A stretch of 6,222 nt of DNA from Nocardioidaceae bacterium. GTDB lineage: Bacteria > Actinomycetota > Actinomycetes > Propionibacteriales > Nocardioidaceae. This document shows, in pieces, positions 5,786-6,222 of the stretch (within the stretch, counting starts at the first letter, position 1; every line of letters starts with the position of its first letter). A model generated the notes under the pieces. The model was not told where the DNA came from and did no database searches. It worked only from the letters and a program-made list of their open reading frames with translations. Made by a program: the position numbers and the translations under genes. Location of the stretch: contig JACCSH010000113.1 of assembly GCA_013813125.1 (NCBI GenBank), positions 1 through 6,222 of the forward strand. Direction: 5' to 3'.

Positions 5786-6222
5786 CTACTCGACCGTGAC
5801 GGACTTGGCCAGGTTGCGGGGCTGGTCGACGTCATGACCCTTGACCATCGCCATCTCACACGAGAACACCTGCAGCGGCACCGTCGCCACCAGGGGCTGC
5901 ATCAGGGTCGGGACGCGCGGTAGGGCGATGATCTGATCGGCATACGGCAGCACTTTGGCGTCGCCCTCCTCGGCCAGGACGATGGTGCGGGCGCCACGGG
6001 CGCGTACCTCCTGGATGCTGCTGAGCATCTTGTCGTGAAGCAGGCCACGACCCTTCGGGGGTACGACGACGAACACCGGCGTACCTTCCTCGATTAAGGC
6101 GATGGGTCCGTGCTTGAGCTCGCCTGCGGCGAACCCCTCCGCATGAATGTAGGCGAGCTCTTTGAGCTTGAGCGCTCCCTCGAGGGCGACTGGGTAGCCG
6201 ACGTGGCGACCCAGGAACAGCA
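5786..6222 (-). CDS. glmS: glutamine-fructose-6-phosphate aminotransferase, C-terminal part (partial)
   Basis: GlmS makes glucosamine-6-phosphate from fructose-6-phosphate and glutamine, the first step towards UDP-GlcNAc for the cell wall. The gene enters from the right edge; 144 residues of the C-terminal sugar-isomerase (SIS) domain are visible and the stop is TAG at 5788-5786. Family motifs are close to those of E. coli GlmS: LFLGRHVGYP at the window edge, ALEGALKLKELAYIHAEGF, AAGELKHGPIAL, VRARGA, and the terminal DVDQPRNLAKSVTVE. Residues matching E. coli Lys485, Glu488, His504 and the C-terminal-loop Lys603 are all present, so the isomerase site is intact as far as it can be seen. The glutaminase domain lies outside the window. 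One Leu codon, at 6097-6095, is the rare TTA. Confidence 0.97.
   Translation of the reverse strand, partial: LFLGRHVGYPVALEGALKLKELAYIHAEGFAAGELKHGPIALIEEGTPVFVVVPPKGRGLLHDKMLSSIQEVRARGARTIVLAEEGDAKVLPYADQIIALPRVPTLMQPLVATVPLQVFSCEMAMVKGHDVDQPRNLAKSVTVE

Noticed and set aside
5404..5859. A 151-codon minus-strand open frame spanning the glmS-acpS gap
   Set aside because: It overlaps the end of glmS and most of acpS in a different frame, includes the inverted repeat, and its composition is Arg/Ser/Pro-rich without motifs. I consider the gap non-coding.
1..6222. CRISPR arrays, tRNA or rRNA genes, transposases, attachment sites, toxin-antitoxin or defence genes
   Set aside because: I looked on both strands and found no regular direct repeats, no tRNA-like cloverleaf, and no ORF with mobile-element or defence motifs. 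The window is nearly filled by housekeeping genes.

Overview
This window looks like a stretch of a high-GC actinobacterial chromosome. GTG start codons dominate, Shine-Dalgarno sites are GA-rich, and the gene set glmS, acpS, nnr, alr, alpha/beta hydrolase is a familiar actinobacterial neighbourhood. From the gene order I would guess Propionibacteriales (Propionibacteriaceae or Nocardioidaceae), but that is inference. Every gene I can support lies on the minus strand, so transcription runs from the right edge to the left edge.

In the direction of transcription the layout is as follows. (1) The C-terminal part of GlmS enters from the right edge and ends at 5786. (2) A 167-bp gap carries a striking 17-bp inverted repeat (5656-5706). 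(3) acpS (holo-ACP synthase) is followed 5 nt later by nnr, the bifunctional NAD(P)HX epimerase/dehydratase. (4) A 91-bp gap holds a good sigma-A-like promoter and a strong ribosome binding site. (5) Next is an acyl-CoA dehydrogenase with all the glutaryl-CoA dehydrogenase (GcdH) hallmarks. (6) A 118-bp gap follows, with a small hairpin at its edge. (7) alr (alanine racemase), an alpha/beta hydrolase with an N-terminal hydrophobic segment, and the first 33 codons of a GNAT-like protein come last. Both junctions in this last group are GTGA start/stop overlaps.

Most of the genes are housekeeping. GlmS makes glucosamine-6-phosphate and Alr makes D-alanine for peptidoglycan. AcpS charges acyl carrier protein, and Nnr repairs hydrated NAD(P)H. 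The gene at the left edge may be the start of a GNAT-TsaE fusion leading into the t6A tRNA-modification genes. GcdH, a lysine/tryptophan catabolic enzyme, is the functional outsider and appears to have its own promoter.

There is no CRISPR array, RNA gene, insertion sequence, phage gene or recognisable defence system here, and I do not see a new multi-gene system. The least explained element is the palindrome at 5656-5706. No gene-free stretch exceeds 300 bases.
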